Assembly: GCA_019117125.1 (NCBI GenBank)
Contig: DXAL01000015.1
Location: forward strand, 1-64,000
Origin: Candidatus Mediterraneibacter merdipullorum
GTDB lineage: Bacteria > Bacillota > Clostridia > Lachnospirales > Lachnospiraceae
Direction of reading: 5' to 3'
DNA length: 64,000 bases
Shown here: positions 1-9,666 of the stretch, in pieces
Position numbering within the stretch: the first letter of the stretch is position 1
Layout of the letters: the number at the start of each line of letters is the position of its first letter
Made by a program: the position numbers and the translations under genes
Notes under the pieces: model-generated
Told to the model about the DNA's origin: nothing
The model's input: only the letters and a program-made list of their open reading frames with translations
Database searches by the model: none

Positions 1-612
1 CGCAACGGTAAATTGTATTTTTTTATTATCGACCATATCTAATAGTTCAGGAATAAGTTCGGTAAGCCGTATGTATCTTTGAATTTGTTTTGAACTCTCG
101 CCAACCTGCTCTGCAAGAACATCTCGTGAAACTATTCTTTCTAACTTCTGGCCATTTTGACCAGAAGTTATGTCTGTCCTTCCCCCTTGATGTTTCATCG
201 CCTCTAATTTCATTTTATATGCAAATGCTTTCTCACTCGGCAACAGTTCTTCTCTTTGGATGTTAGTATCTACCATGGCGATCACCGCCTCATCGTCCGA
301 CAGTTCTCTCACGATTGCCGGAATCGTACCAAGACCTGCTTTACGTGCAGCATACAATCTTCGATGGCCAGATATCATTTCATAATGATTTTTCTCTGTC
401 GGCCGGATTAATACTGGTGTAATGACTCCATTTTCTTTTATACTATTGATAAGGTCTTCCATCTTCTCATCATTTAATACTTTAAATGGATGACTTCTGA
501 ATGGAGTGATTGATTTGAGCTCAATCTCCATTGCCGACTCTTCATTCATAACACCCAGCAGCTCATCTATGCTTGTTAATTTAACTTTTTCACCGCTTCT
601 ACTACTTTTCAC
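1..612 (-). CDS. parB: ParB/Spo0J-like partition protein (C-terminus cut by window edge)
   Basis: Reading the minus strand from a GTG at 612 gives MKSSRSGEKVKLTSIDELLGV...SITPFRSHPFKVLNDEKMEDLINSIKENGVITPVLIRPTEKNHYEMISGHRRLYAARKAGL.., a classic ParB N-terminal domain. Overlaps the 3' end of parA. Not in the ORF track because it runs off the edge. Confidence 0.9.
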   Translation of the reverse strand, partial: MKSSRSGEKVKLTSIDELLGVMNEESAMEIELKSITPFRSHPFKVLNDEKMEDLINSIKENGVITPVLIRPTEKNHYEMISGHRRLYAARKAGLGTIPAIVRELSDDEAVIAMVDTNIQREELLPSEKAFAYKMKLEAMKHQGGRTDITSGQNGQKLERIVSRDVLAEQVGESSKQIQRYIRLTELIPELLDMVDNKKIQFTVA

Positions 613-1387
613 TGTTCAGCACCTCCTGTGTCAGATTTCGATATGCTTCTGCCACCTTGCTTTTAGGACAATGGGAATAAATACTGACTCCCTCGGCACT
701 TGTTTCTGCAGCCTTAACAGACATAGGAATCGAATTATTAAAAATCGTAATTCGTGACCCATAGGTTTCATGCAGCTTTGCCGCAATATCTTTCGCATAA
801 TTGGTCCTGTAATCTACCATTGTAAGAAGGATTCCCTGAATTTTCAGCCCACGGTTCAGTCTCTTCTTGACCATCAGGATAGTCTTCATCAACTGTTGAA
901 GACCTTTTACAGGCAAATATGCCGCCTGAACAGGGATCAGTACAGAATCAGAAGCAACCAACGCATTGATCGTCATCATTCCAAGACTGGGCATACAATC
1001 AATCAGGATATAATCATATCGTTCTCTCATCATATCGATATAATCTTTTAAAATGAGTTCTCTGCTCATTACGTTTCCCATGACAACTTCCAGTGCGGAC
1101 AGTTCAATATTTCCAGGCATGATATCAATGTTCTCCTCATGATGAAGAATTCCATCATCCGGACCAATCTCCTGCTCATTGATCACCGCAGTAAGTATAT
1201 TTGCCAGTGTGATCTGAATTTCATCAGGTTCCACATACCCAAGACTGGCTGTGAGACTTCCCTGGGGATCTGTATCAACAAGCAGCACTCTTTTCCCTTC
1301 TCTTGCAAATCCAATTCCTAAATTTACCACTGTTGTTGTCTTGGCGACTCCGCCTTTCTGATTTGCTACTGCAATAACTCTTCCCAT
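602..1387 (-). CDS. parA: ParA/Soj family ATPase
   Basis: MGRVIAVANQKGGVAKTTTVVNLGIG (deviant Walker A KGGVAKTT), DTDPQGSL, followed by parB. Confidence 0.92.
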   Translation of the reverse strand: MGRVIAVANQKGGVAKTTTVVNLGIGFAREGKRVLLVDTDPQGSLTASLGYVEPDEIQITLANILTAVINEQEIGPDDGILHHEENIDIMPGNIELSALEVVMGNVMSRELILKDYIDMMRERYDYILIDCMPSLGMMTINALVASDSVLIPVQAAYLPVKGLQQLMKTILMVKKRLNRGLKIQGILLTMVDYRTNYAKDIAAKLHETYGSRITIFNNSIPMSVKAAETSAEGVSIYSHCPKSKVAEAYRNLTQEVLNSEK

Positions 1388-1623
1388 TCTTCAGTCCCCC
1401 TTTTCACATGGTTTCTCAAATATTCTTCAAAAATGTTACGCCGGATCAATACCTTTTTCCCAATCTTATAAACAGATCCTGATATATGGGACAGCCTGAC
1501 AATCGGTTTATATCCTAATCCATAATATTCCATTGCCTGCTGATAACTGACAAATTCCCTCTGCAGGAACGCCAGATCCTCATCGTCAATCAGATTGGAA
1601 AACATCCATACTTTTCCATGCAT
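1366..1623 (-). CDS. small DUF6462-like / excisionase-like protein of mobile elements
   Basis: 85 aa, FVSYQQAMEYYGLGYKPIVRLSHISGSVYKIGKKVLIRRNIFEEYL; same architecture as the adjacent 1625-1921 ORF. Confidence 0.6.
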   Translation of the reverse strand: MHGKVWMFSNLIDDEDLAFLQREFVSYQQAMEYYGLGYKPIVRLSHISGSVYKIGKKVLIRRNIFEEYLRNHVKRGTEEWEELLQ

Positions 1624-1624
1624 G

Positions 1625-1921
1625 CTAGTCCTCCTCCTTTAGATCGGAATTTTCTTTTGTCTCATGAAACCTTTCTAGATATTCATCAAAAATTTCACGA
1701 TTAATCAATACAATTCCATCCATTCTGTAAATTGCTCCTGCAGCATTGGCTAATTCCATTAATTTCTTATGAGACAGACTGTATACAATCTCTGCCTGCT
1801 GATATCGAAGAAATTTTCTTCTAAGCCTTCGGGCCGCCTCCATAACTTCACTGCGTTTCTGCTCATTATAGTACATATCTTCTGTTCTCATGAAACAGTC
1901 TCCTTTCTTTAATACGGCCAC
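1625..1921 (-). CDS. small DUF6462-like / excisionase-like protein (start probably at internal MRTED)
   Basis: FLRYQQAEIVYSLSHKKLMELANAAGAIYRMDGIVLINREIFDEYLERF parallels the neighbouring protein. Confidence 0.6.
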   Translation of the reverse strand: MAVLKKGDCFMRTEDMYYNEQKRSEVMEAARRLRRKFLRYQQAEIVYSLSHKKLMELANAAGAIYRMDGIVLINREIFDEYLERFHETKENSDLKEED

Positions 1922-1951
1922 TACTGCTGTTTATACGTGAGGAATAAAAAA

Positions 1952-1989
1952 GAGCACTCTTTGAAAGTTTTTTCTTTCAAAAAGTGCTC
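1952..1989. terminator. strong inverted repeat, likely terminator
   Basis: gagcactctttgaaag-tttttt-ctttcaaaaagtgctc. Confidence 0.6.
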
Positions 1990-2130
1990 AAATCATCGGT
2001 TTCCCGATATGTTTCGCAGATAACAACTCTTCATCACGCTTCGTGATAATTCGTGATTATTTCGAAAATTGTTGTCAAATTGTTGTCAAAATGAATTTTT
2101 GCTGTCAAATCTGAAGGTTATTTCTTATCC

Positions 2131-4050
2131 TTAGTAGAGCTTCGCTCCTGCCGGAATACTATCATCCAGCATCAGCAGATTCAATACTTCCTGCCCGTCG
2201 TACTCATGTACTGCACTGATCAGCATACCCTCGGAGTCGATACCCATCATCTTCCTCGGCGGCAGATTTGTGATCGCCACACAGGTCTTTCCGACCAGCT
2301 CTTCCGGCTCGTAATACTCGTGAATTCCGCTTAAAATCGTGCGTTTCCGGTCCGTTCCATCGTTCAGTATAAACTTCAGGAGCTTCTTGGACTTTGGAAC
2401 TGCCTCGCATGCCTCTACCTTTACAACCCGGAAATCGGACTTGCTGAAGGTGTCAAAATCAACAGCATCCTCGAACAGCGGCTCGACTTTCACCTTGGAA
2501 AGATCGATCTTCACAGCCGGTTCGGACTCTTCTTTCTTGTCCGTTTTCTTACCTTCGGCTCCGCCGATGCTCTTCATTGTCGGGAACAGCAGCACATCGC
2601 GGATTGCCGCGCTGTCTGTGAGCAGCATGCACATACGGTCGATGCCGAATCCGATGCCTCCTGTGGGCGGCATGCCGATTTCCAGCGCATTCAGGAAATC
2701 TTCGTCTGTATGCTCCGCCTCATCATCGCCTGCTGCCGCATTGGCATCCTGCTGCGCGAAGCGCTCTCTCTGGTCGATGGGGTCGTTGAGCTCAGAATAC
2801 GCGTTCGCCATCTCCCAGCCGTTCATAAAGAACTCGAACCGCTCCACATAGTCCGGATTCTCCGGTTTCTTCTTTGTCAGCGGAGAAATCTCAATCGGAT
2901 GGTCCATCACGAACGTCGGCTGCACCAGATGCTCCTCAACAAATTCCTCGAAGAACAGGTTCAGGATATCTCCCTTCTGATGCCGCTCCTCAAATTCGAT
3001 ATTGTGTGCTTTCGCAAGCTCACGCGCCTGCTCCAGCGTCTCTACTTCGTTCCAGTCCACGCCTGCATATTTCTTTACGGCATCGACCATGGTGATGCGC
3101 TCGAAGGGTCTGCCAAGGTCCATCTCAATACCGTTGTATACAATCTTTGTGGTGCCGAGCACATCCTGTGCCACGTGGCGGTACAGGTTCTCGGTCAGGT
3201 CCATCATCCCGTTGTAGTCCGTGTACGCCTGATAGAGCTCCATCAGGGTGAACTCCGGATTGTGCCGCGTATCAAGTCCCTCATTCCGGAAGACGCGCCC
3301 AATCTCATAGACTCTCTCCAGTCCGCCAACGATGAGCCTCTTCAGGTAAAGTTCCAGGGAGATGCGGAGCTTTAAGTCCTCGTTCAGCGCGTTGAAATGC
3401 GTCTCAAAAGGTCTCGCCGCCGCGCCGCCGGCATTGCTGACCAGCATCGGCGTCTCCACTTCCATGAAGCCCTCTCCGTCCAGGTATTTCCGGATAGAGC
3501 TGATAATCTTTGACCGTTTGACAAATGTATCCTTCACTTCCGGATTCATGATGAGGTCCACGTATCTCTGGCGGTAGCGGATATCAGTATTGGTCAGTCC
3601 GTGGAATTTCTCCGGGAGTATCTGAAGGCTCTTGGAGAGCAGCGTCACACGGGAGGCGTGGATGGACATCTCACCGGTCTTTGTCCGGAAGACTTCGCCC
3701 TCGATGCCGATGATATCGCCCACATCCAGCTTTTTGAACTCTTTGTAGTTCTCCTCGCCTACGCTGTCTCTTGCGACATAAGACTGGATGTTGCCCTTCA
3801 GGTCCTGGACATTGCAGAAAGAAGCCTTTCCCATCACACGTTTGGACATCATACGCCCCGCAACGGACACCTGCTTCCCTTCCAGCTCGTCAAAATTGTC
3901 TTTGACATCCTGGCTGTGGTGTGTCTGCTCATATTTTGTAATCACGAACGGGTCTTTTCCGTTCTGCTGAAGCTCCGCGAGTTTCTCACGGCGCACTTTC
4001 CTCAACTGGTTCAGGTCCTGTTCCTGTCCGTTTTTCTGCTGCTGTGCCAA
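2131..4050 (-). CDS. lysS: class II lysyl-tRNA synthetase with C-terminal tRNA-binding (EMAPII/Trbp111-like) domain
   Basis: N-terminal OB domain, [45 protein letters not shown]; extra C-terminal domain [75 protein letters not shown]. Confidence 0.95.
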   Translation of the reverse strand: MAQQQKNGQEQDLNQLRKVRREKLAELQQNGKDPFVITKYEQTHHSQDVKDNFDELEGKQVSVAGRMMSKRVMGKASFCNVQDLKGNIQSYVARDSVGEENYKEFKKLDVGDIIGIEGEVFRTKTGEMSIHASRVTLLSKSLQILPEKFHGLTNTDIRYRQRYVDLIMNPEVKDTFVKRSKIISSIRKYLDGEGFMEVETPMLVSNAGGAAARPFETHFNALNEDLKLRISLELYLKRLIVGGLERVYEIGRVFRNEGLDTRHNPEFTLMELYQAYTDYNGMMDLTENLYRHVAQDVLGTTKIVYNGIEMDLGRPFERITMVDAVKKYAGVDWNEVETLEQARELAKAHNIEFEERHQKGDILNLFFEEFVEEHLVQPTFVMDHPIEISPLTKKKPENPDYVERFEFFMNGWEMANAYSELNDPIDQRERFAQQDANAAAGDDEAEHTDEDFLNALEIGMPPTGGIGFGIDRMCMLLTDSAAIRDVLLFPTMKSIGGAEGKKTDKKEESEPAVKIDLSKVKVEPLFEDAVDFDTFSKSDFRVVKVEACEAVPKSKKLLKFILNDGTDRKRTILSGIHEYYEPEELVGKTCVAITNLPPRKMMGIDSEGMLISAVHEYDGQEVLNLLMLDDSIPAGAKLY

Positions 4051-4089
4051 TGTTTCTTCTCCTTTCTGATATCCCCTTACACGCGAACG

Positions 4090-4115
4090 CAGACCTCTTA
4101 ATACTAAGAGGTCTG
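4090..4115. other. intercistronic stem-loop between greA and lysS
   Basis: cagacctctta-atac-taagaggtctg, perfect 11-bp stem with 4-nt loop and no obvious U-tract. Confidence 0.55.
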
Positions 4116-4130
4116 TAACGTGTCCTTTGT

Positions 4131-4616
4131 TTACTTTGAGCGGTTGATCTCAAGCACCTTGTATTCGATGTCGCCTGCCTGCGTCTCAACCTTCACCGTC
4201 TCCCCGGCTTTTTTGCCGAGCAGCGCCTGCCCTACCGGAGATTCGTTGGAAATCTTGCCTTCCAGGCTGTTTGCCTCCGTGGAGCCCACAATCTTGAACT
4301 CCATCTCTTCCTCATAGGTGATGTCATAGACCTTTACAGTGCATCCCACATTGATCTTGTCAAAGTCAACCTCGTCCTCTACGACGACCTCCGCATTTTT
4401 CAAAATGCCTTCCAGCTCCTCGATGCGCGCCTCGATATCCCGCTGTTCGTCTTTCGCCGCATCGTACTCTGCATTCTCGGAGAGGTCGCCCTGCTCTCTC
4501 GCCTCTTTGATCTTGGCTGCAACTTCTTTTCTCTTTACTACTTTCAGGTTCTCAAGTTCATCCTCAAGTGCCTTGAGACCGGCATAAGTAAGTAATCGTT
4601 TCTTCGCCTCTGCCAT
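4131..4616 (-). CDS. greA: transcription elongation factor GreA
   Basis: [58 protein letters not shown]; internal M17 of the ORF chosen as start. Confidence 0.95.
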   Translation of the reverse strand: MAEAKKRLLTYAGLKALEDELENLKVVKRKEVAAKIKEAREQGDLSENAEYDAAKDEQRDIEARIEELEGILKNAEVVVEDEVDFDKINVGCTVKVYDITYEEEMEFKIVGSTEANSLEGKISNESPVGQALLGKKAGETVKVETQAGDIEYKVLEINRSK

Positions 4617-4739
4617 GGTTACGCTTCCTTTCTGTTCCCTTGGATTTCTTTCTATATTTTTCATCCACGCATGCAGGAATGCCTGTCCTGTATGCTGTCA
4701 TTTAAGTCTATTTCGCAATTTCAATATTATAACCAAACT

Positions 4740-5699
4740 CTATAGTGATGTCAAGAGATTTTCCAGTTCTTCAAGGCTCTCTACCGCGTTCACTTTTTCC
4801 CGCAGACGCGCGGCTCCTTTGAGCCCTTTCGTATACCATGCCACGTGCTTTCTCATCTCCCGGATGCCGGAGAATTCCCCCTTGTACTGAAGCTGCAGGC
4901 GGGCGTGCTTAAGCATCATCTCCCGCACTGCATCCTTATCCGGACGGGGCGGCAGGACGCCGGTCTCTTCATAGGACACCATTTCCGAGAATATCCAGGG
5001 ATTCCCCTCCGCGCCCCTGGCGATCATGATGCCGTCGCACCCGGTCTCTTTCACCAGTTCCTCCGCTTTCTGCGGAGAGGTCACATCCCCGTTGCCGATG
5101 ACCGGGATCGACACCGCCTCTTTCACCTGCCGGATGATGTCCCAGTCTGCCTTTCCGCTGTAGTACTGCTCTCTCGTCCGCCCGTGGACTGCCACGGCAG
5201 ACGCGCCCGCCTCCTCGATGATTTTCGCGATTTCCACTGCATTTACATGGTCGTCGTCAAAGCCTTTCCGTATCTTTACGGTCACAGGCTTCTCAATGGC
5301 TTTCACAAGCGCGCTGACAATGTCATAGACCAGCTTCGGCTCCTTCATGAGCGCGGAGCCCTCCCCGTTCTTTACGACTTTCGGCACCGGACAGCCCATA
5401 TTCACATCCAGGATGGCGAACGGGCGCTCCTCGATGCGCTTCGCCATCTCGCTCATGATTTTCGGGTCCGAGCCAAAAAGCTGGAGCGATACCGGATGCT
5501 CATCCGGATGTATCTCGAGCAGGCTCTCGGTATTCCGGTTATTGTAGTAGATCGCCTTTGCGCTTACCATCTCCATGCAGAGGAGTCCGGCGCCCTGCTT
5601 CTTGCAGAGCAGACGAAATGGCAGGTCGGTAACGCCTGCCATGGGTCCTAAGATATATCGGTTTTCCAGTTCGATGTTTCCTATTTTTAAGTGTTTCAT
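4740..5699 (-). CDS. dusB: tRNA-dihydrouridine synthase (DusB type)
   Basis: ILGPMAGVTDLPFRLLCKKQGAGL, NMGCPVPKVVKNGEGSALM, GNGDVTSPQKAEEL. Confidence 0.93.
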   Translation of the reverse strand: MKHLKIGNIELENRYILGPMAGVTDLPFRLLCKKQGAGLLCMEMVSAKAIYYNNRNTESLLEIHPDEHPVSLQLFGSDPKIMSEMAKRIEERPFAILDVNMGCPVPKVVKNGEGSALMKEPKLVYDIVSALVKAIEKPVTVKIRKGFDDDHVNAVEIAKIIEEAGASAVAVHGRTREQYYSGKADWDIIRQVKEAVSIPVIGNGDVTSPQKAEELVKETGCDGIMIARGAEGNPWIFSEMVSYEETGVLPPRPDKDAVREMMLKHARLQLQYKGEFSGIREMRKHVAWYTKGLKGAARLREKVNAVESLEELENLLTSL

Positions 5700-5718
5700 A
5701 TATCTGCTTCTCTCATCT

Positions 5719-6588
5719 CTATCTCACGACGATGCGATAGCTCTTCCGGAAGCTCTCTCCCGGCGCCGCCTTATTGATATTCGGCTTTTCCGAGATGTCC
5801 CGGTCAAATCCCACATCATCGCAGCGCCCCATCCACGGCTCAAGGCATACGAACGGTGCGTCTTTTACCGACCACACGCCGAAGTTCGGAAAGCCTTCAC
5901 ATTCCATCCCCACACGGGGCGTGCCGTCTCTGCGGCACAGCCACACTTCCGAAATCTGTCCGTTGTCGAAGATGAGCGCGTCATTCTCAAACATCTCCTC
6001 CGTAAGAGGCAGGCAGCCGTCCTCCAGGTCCAGGCGGTATACGTTTTCCGTATCCGCCGCCAGCTCCTTCCTGTCTATCAGGATATATTCCAGAGCATCC
6101 TTCCCGGGGAACTTCAGCATGTATCCGGTCTTTGCGTCACCGGCGTCTGCAAAGCAGAATGCCGGATGTCCGCCGATGGTAAAGTACATTTCCTCATCGC
6201 CCGGATTGCGCACTTCCCACTCTACAGTCAGGGAGGTCTCTTCCAGCGTGTAGGTTATCACCAGTTCAAACTCAAAGGGATAGACTTCCTTTGTCTCTTC
6301 TGTAGACACGAGGAGAAATGACGCCTGGTCCCGCTTCTCGCGGATGCACTTAAATGCACTGTCTCTTGCAAATCCGTGCTGGGATGTGGGATAGTGGGTG
6401 CCGCCGATGGATACGGTGTTGTGCCAGGTCTTTCCCACGTTTGGGAAGAGAACGGGCGAGCGGCGCTTCCAGTACCTCGCATCCCCATTCCAGAGGAGCT
6501 CCGTATGGTTCTTCTTATCGAAGATACGCGTCACTTCTGCTCCCAGTTCCGAGATTTCCACACACAGTCTGTCATTTTCCAGTTTCAT
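5719..6588 (-). CDS. aldose 1-epimerase family protein
   Basis: ELLWNGDARYWKRRSPVLFPNVG, SQHGFARDSAF, GGHPAFCF, CLEPWMGRCD motifs. Confidence 0.88.
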   Translation of the reverse strand: MKLENDRLCVEISELGAEVTRIFDKKNHTELLWNGDARYWKRRSPVLFPNVGKTWHNTVSIGGTHYPTSQHGFARDSAFKCIREKRDQASFLLVSTEETKEVYPFEFELVITYTLEETSLTVEWEVRNPGDEEMYFTIGGHPAFCFADAGDAKTGYMLKFPGKDALEYILIDRKELAADTENVYRLDLEDGCLPLTEEMFENDALIFDNGQISEVWLCRRDGTPRVGMECEGFPNFGVWSVKDAPFVCLEPWMGRCDDVGFDRDISEKPNINKAAPGESFRKSYRIVVR

Positions 6589-6604
6589 GGCGTTTCCTCC
6601 CTTC

Positions 6605-6800
6605 TCTCACATCGTTCAGGAATCCCTCTGAACAAAGTGGGCAAGCCCACCTCAACTCCCCCTCCCCTCAATCTTGAGGGGCTTGAACACTTTGCGCACC
6701 GCCGCAATACCGCAAAGCGGTAACATACCTCATTGCGGCGTGTGCATCCTGCCCGGAGGGCTTTTTGTTTCATAGGAAAGCAATTTCCTATGAAATAAAA
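6605..6800. repeat. highly structured palindromic intergenic element (candidate MITE/REP-like element or leader RNA)
   Basis: Consecutive inverted repeats: gttcag..ctgaac, gtgggcaagcccac, cccctcaatcttgagggg, cgccgcaat[accgcaaagcggt]..attgcggcg, gcccggagggc, tttcataggaaagcaatttcctatgaaa. Confidence 0.5.
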
Positions 6801-6810
6801 AACGGCTCTC

Positions 6811-7893
6811 CTACTCGGAATCTCCGCTCTGCTCCACCTGGATGCAGTGGTCCACCAGATATTCCGCTACGACCTGCTGCAGGACGGATGCCTTAAGGTC
6901 TTCCTCTCCAACATCCTCCACAAATGTATCTACATCCTCATATCCGGATTCTTCCGCATATTCCGCATACCGCTCCTGATACTCTTCCTCCGTGGGCTCC
7001 AGCTTCTCTTTCTCCGCAATCAGCTTGAGCGCCTCGTCCAGGGCTGCGGACTGCTGCGCATACTCCTCAATCTGGGCGTCAAACTCCTCCTGCGTAGTCT
7101 GCATGTATGTTGTGAGGAATTCATCCAGTTCCACACCGTACATCGCCGCCATCTGAGAGTAATAATCCGTCATCTGCGTTTTCATTTCATTTACAGTCTC
7201 TTCCGGATAGGAACTTGCCTCTACATTTTCAAGCAGCGCCTGGAGTACGGAATTCTGCAGTTCCGACTGGACAGACTGCTCTACATTGTCTTCCAGTTCT
7301 GCGCGTATCTCCTCCCGGTACTCATCCGCTGTTTCCGAGTCTTCGCTGTTTTCCCTGACCCACTCGTCCGTCAGCTCCGGCACGGTCTCTGTCTCGAGCC
7401 CGTTGAGCACGATGTGGAATGTTGCCACTGCTCCGGACATATCCGGATTCTGGTCATAGGGGTCCGGGAACTGTACTTCAATGTCGAACTCATCGCCCAC
7501 ATTGTGTCCCTCTATCTGCTCTTCAAATCCCTCATAGTCTTCCGTTGCGCCGATGAAAGAGCCGCTTCCCAGCTCCAGCTCCGCACCCTCGGCGGAGCCT
7601 CCGTCAAACGCCTCGCCGTCCAGGTATCCGGTGTAATCGATATTTGCGATATCCCCTTCCTGCGCTGCTCGGTCCGTAACCGTCTCCCTCTCCGCGTACA
7701 TGGAGAGATTTCCGTCGATGACCTGCTGCACATCTTCATCGGTGATTTCTTCCGTGGCAGTTTCCGGCTGAGGCACCTCAAGCCCTTTGTACTGCTTCAC
7801 CGTCACATATTCATTGGACAGCTCGCTGCTGCATCCGGCGAGAGTCCCCGCAAGCGCTGCTGCGAGCATCAGACTTAAAAATTTTCTTTTCAT
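6811..7893 (-). CDS. trigger-factor-like FKBP-type peptidyl-prolyl isomerase lipoprotein
   Basis: Lipoprotein signal MKRKFLSLMLAAALAGTLAGCSS; GDIANIDYTGYLDGEAFDGGSAEGAELELGSGSFIGATEDYEGFEEQIEGHNVGDEFDIEVQFPDPYD (FKBP core) followed by a trigger-factor C-domain-like helical region; no ribosome-binding N-domain. Confidence 0.85.
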   Translation of the reverse strand: MKRKFLSLMLAAALAGTLAGCSSELSNEYVTVKQYKGLEVPQPETATEEITDEDVQQVIDGNLSMYAERETVTDRAAQEGDIANIDYTGYLDGEAFDGGSAEGAELELGSGSFIGATEDYEGFEEQIEGHNVGDEFDIEVQFPDPYDQNPDMSGAVATFHIVLNGLETETVPELTDEWVRENSEDSETADEYREEIRAELEDNVEQSVQSELQNSVLQALLENVEASSYPEETVNEMKTQMTDYYSQMAAMYGVELDEFLTTYMQTTQEEFDAQIEEYAQQSAALDEALKLIAEKEKLEPTEEEYQERYAEYAEESGYEDVDTFVEDVGEEDLKASVLQQVVAEYLVDHCIQVEQSGDSE

Positions 7894-8025
7894 GTTTCTT
7901 CTCCTTTTCTTCCTGTTCTGTTTTTTCTGATTTTTCCGGTGTACTTATCCCGGTCCTCTATCTGTTCTTTTCCTGGTCCTCTGTCATACATCGCACGTGC
8001 CTTAGCCGCCCGGGTCGCACGCGCT

Positions 8026-9501
8026 TTACAAAAGCGGCGACAGCAGCCTGGAGAACTGCTCCTTGCCTTTAATGACAAGGCTTCGCTCATCATAGACTTT
8101 CCGCGTCACATGCGTGCACTGCGTCATGTCATTCTCAAACGCCCGTTCCAGGCGCTGCACGGTGCGCTCGCTGTATATCACGGCGTTCACCTCGAAGTTG
8201 AGCCCGAAACTGCGGATATCCATATTCGCAGTCCCCACGCACGCCACCATGCCGTCCACGCTCAGCGTCTTGGCATGGAGGAAGCCGTTATTGTACACAT
8301 AGCATTTTGCTCCGGCTGCAACCATATCCCCTACATAGGAATATGTCGCCCAGTAGACGAAGGGATGGTCCGGCTTGCATGGCACCATAATGCGCACATC
8401 GATGCCGGAACGGCTGGCAATCTTCAGCGCGTCGAGTATCGAGTCATCCGGGATGAAGTACGGCGTCTGGATATATACGTGGTCCTTTGCGCTGTGTATC
8501 AGCCGCAGATAATTATCGTGAATCGTCTTCGTCTGGGAGTCCGGACCGCTGGATATGATCTGCACCGGGTCCCTCCCGTGCCTTGTATACTGCGGTATCT
8601 CAAAGAGCCTGTCCTGAAGGAAGAGATTCTCCCGCGCCGCATAGTTCCAGTCCAGCACGAACCGGACCGCCAGAGACGTGACCGCCGCGCCCTCGATGCA
8701 CAGATGGGTGTCGCGCCAGTACCCGAATTTCTTATCCCTGCCCAGATACTCCCGTCCCACGTTAAATCCGCCTACAAATCCGATGCGTCCGTCGATGACG
8801 ACAATCTTCCGGTGGTTGCGGTAATTGACGCGCAGCTGCAGTTTCCCCAGGAGTGCCGGGAAGAATTCCGCCACCTGGATGCCTTCCCGCTCCAGGCGTT
8901 CCCAGTCCCGGTTCTTCATCGTGCGGCAGCCCATGCTGTCAAAGAGCACGCGGACTTCCACGCCTTCCCGGGCTTTCTGTATCAGCACTTTCTCGATTTC
9001 CTGCCACAGCTCATCGTTCCGGATGATATAGTACTGCAGATGGATATATCTCCGGGCATGCCGCATCTCTTCGATGAGCGCCCGGAATTTCTCCTTGCCG
9101 TCCGTGTAGATGCGGATATCATTGTTGTCGGTAAGCACCGCCTCTCCGGCTTCCAGATTGTACAGGATGAGGTCCTTGAACCTTGCCATCTCCGGGTTGG
9201 CGAGGCGGAGCCGCTTGTGGTAGATGGTCTCCTCCTGCCGCCGCACGGCATATTTCAGTTCCCCCTCGATTTCCTTCGCCTTGAACATCCGGCTCTTGTG
9301 GAAATCCTGTCCGATGACCAGATACAGGATGAATCCGAGTATCGGTATAAAATAAAGCAGAAGCAGCCATGTCCATACCGTCTGCGGAGATCTCCTCTGG
9401 AAAAACACAATGATGAGTGCGAAGAGGATGTTTATGATGACGATATTGTCCATGACAAAGTCATAAACCGTCACCGCTCCGTTCCAAATCATTTCTGCCA
9501 T
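8026..9501 (-). CDS. cls: cardiolipin synthase (phospholipase D family)
   Basis: Two N-terminal TM helices and two HKD motifs (NYRNHRKIVVIDGRIGFVGGFNVG; FLHAKTLSVDGMVACVGTANMD). Confidence 0.92.
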   Translation of the reverse strand: MAEMIWNGAVTVYDFVMDNIVIINILFALIIVFFQRRSPQTVWTWLLLLYFIPILGFILYLVIGQDFHKSRMFKAKEIEGELKYAVRRQEETIYHKRLRLANPEMARFKDLILYNLEAGEAVLTDNNDIRIYTDGKEKFRALIEEMRHARRYIHLQYYIIRNDELWQEIEKVLIQKAREGVEVRVLFDSMGCRTMKNRDWERLEREGIQVAEFFPALLGKLQLRVNYRNHRKIVVIDGRIGFVGGFNVGREYLGRDKKFGYWRDTHLCIEGAAVTSLAVRFVLDWNYAARENLFLQDRLFEIPQYTRHGRDPVQIISSGPDSQTKTIHDNYLRLIHSAKDHVYIQTPYFIPDDSILDALKIASRSGIDVRIMVPCKPDHPFVYWATYSYVGDMVAAGAKCYVYNNGFLHAKTLSVDGMVACVGTANMDIRSFGLNFEVNAVIYSERTVQRLERAFENDMTQCTHVTRKVYDERSLVIKGKEQFSRLLSPLL

Positions 9502-9666
9502 ATAGTAAACTCCTTTTCATTACTATAACAGTATACTCGTTCCCCCTGCAAAAAGTAAACCCTAAAATGCCCGAAAATGCACTTATTATCTTGCGCTTGC
9601 ATGAAAACAATGTTAAAATACTATGTGCGCAATCGCAGAAACAGTAAGATTCAGGAGGTTACTGCC

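Noticed and set aside
7939-9528. 529-aa plus-strand ORF antisense to cls
   Set aside because: Shadow ORF of a GC-rich coding strand; His/Arg/Leu-rich composition, no domain; the minus-strand cls is unambiguous.
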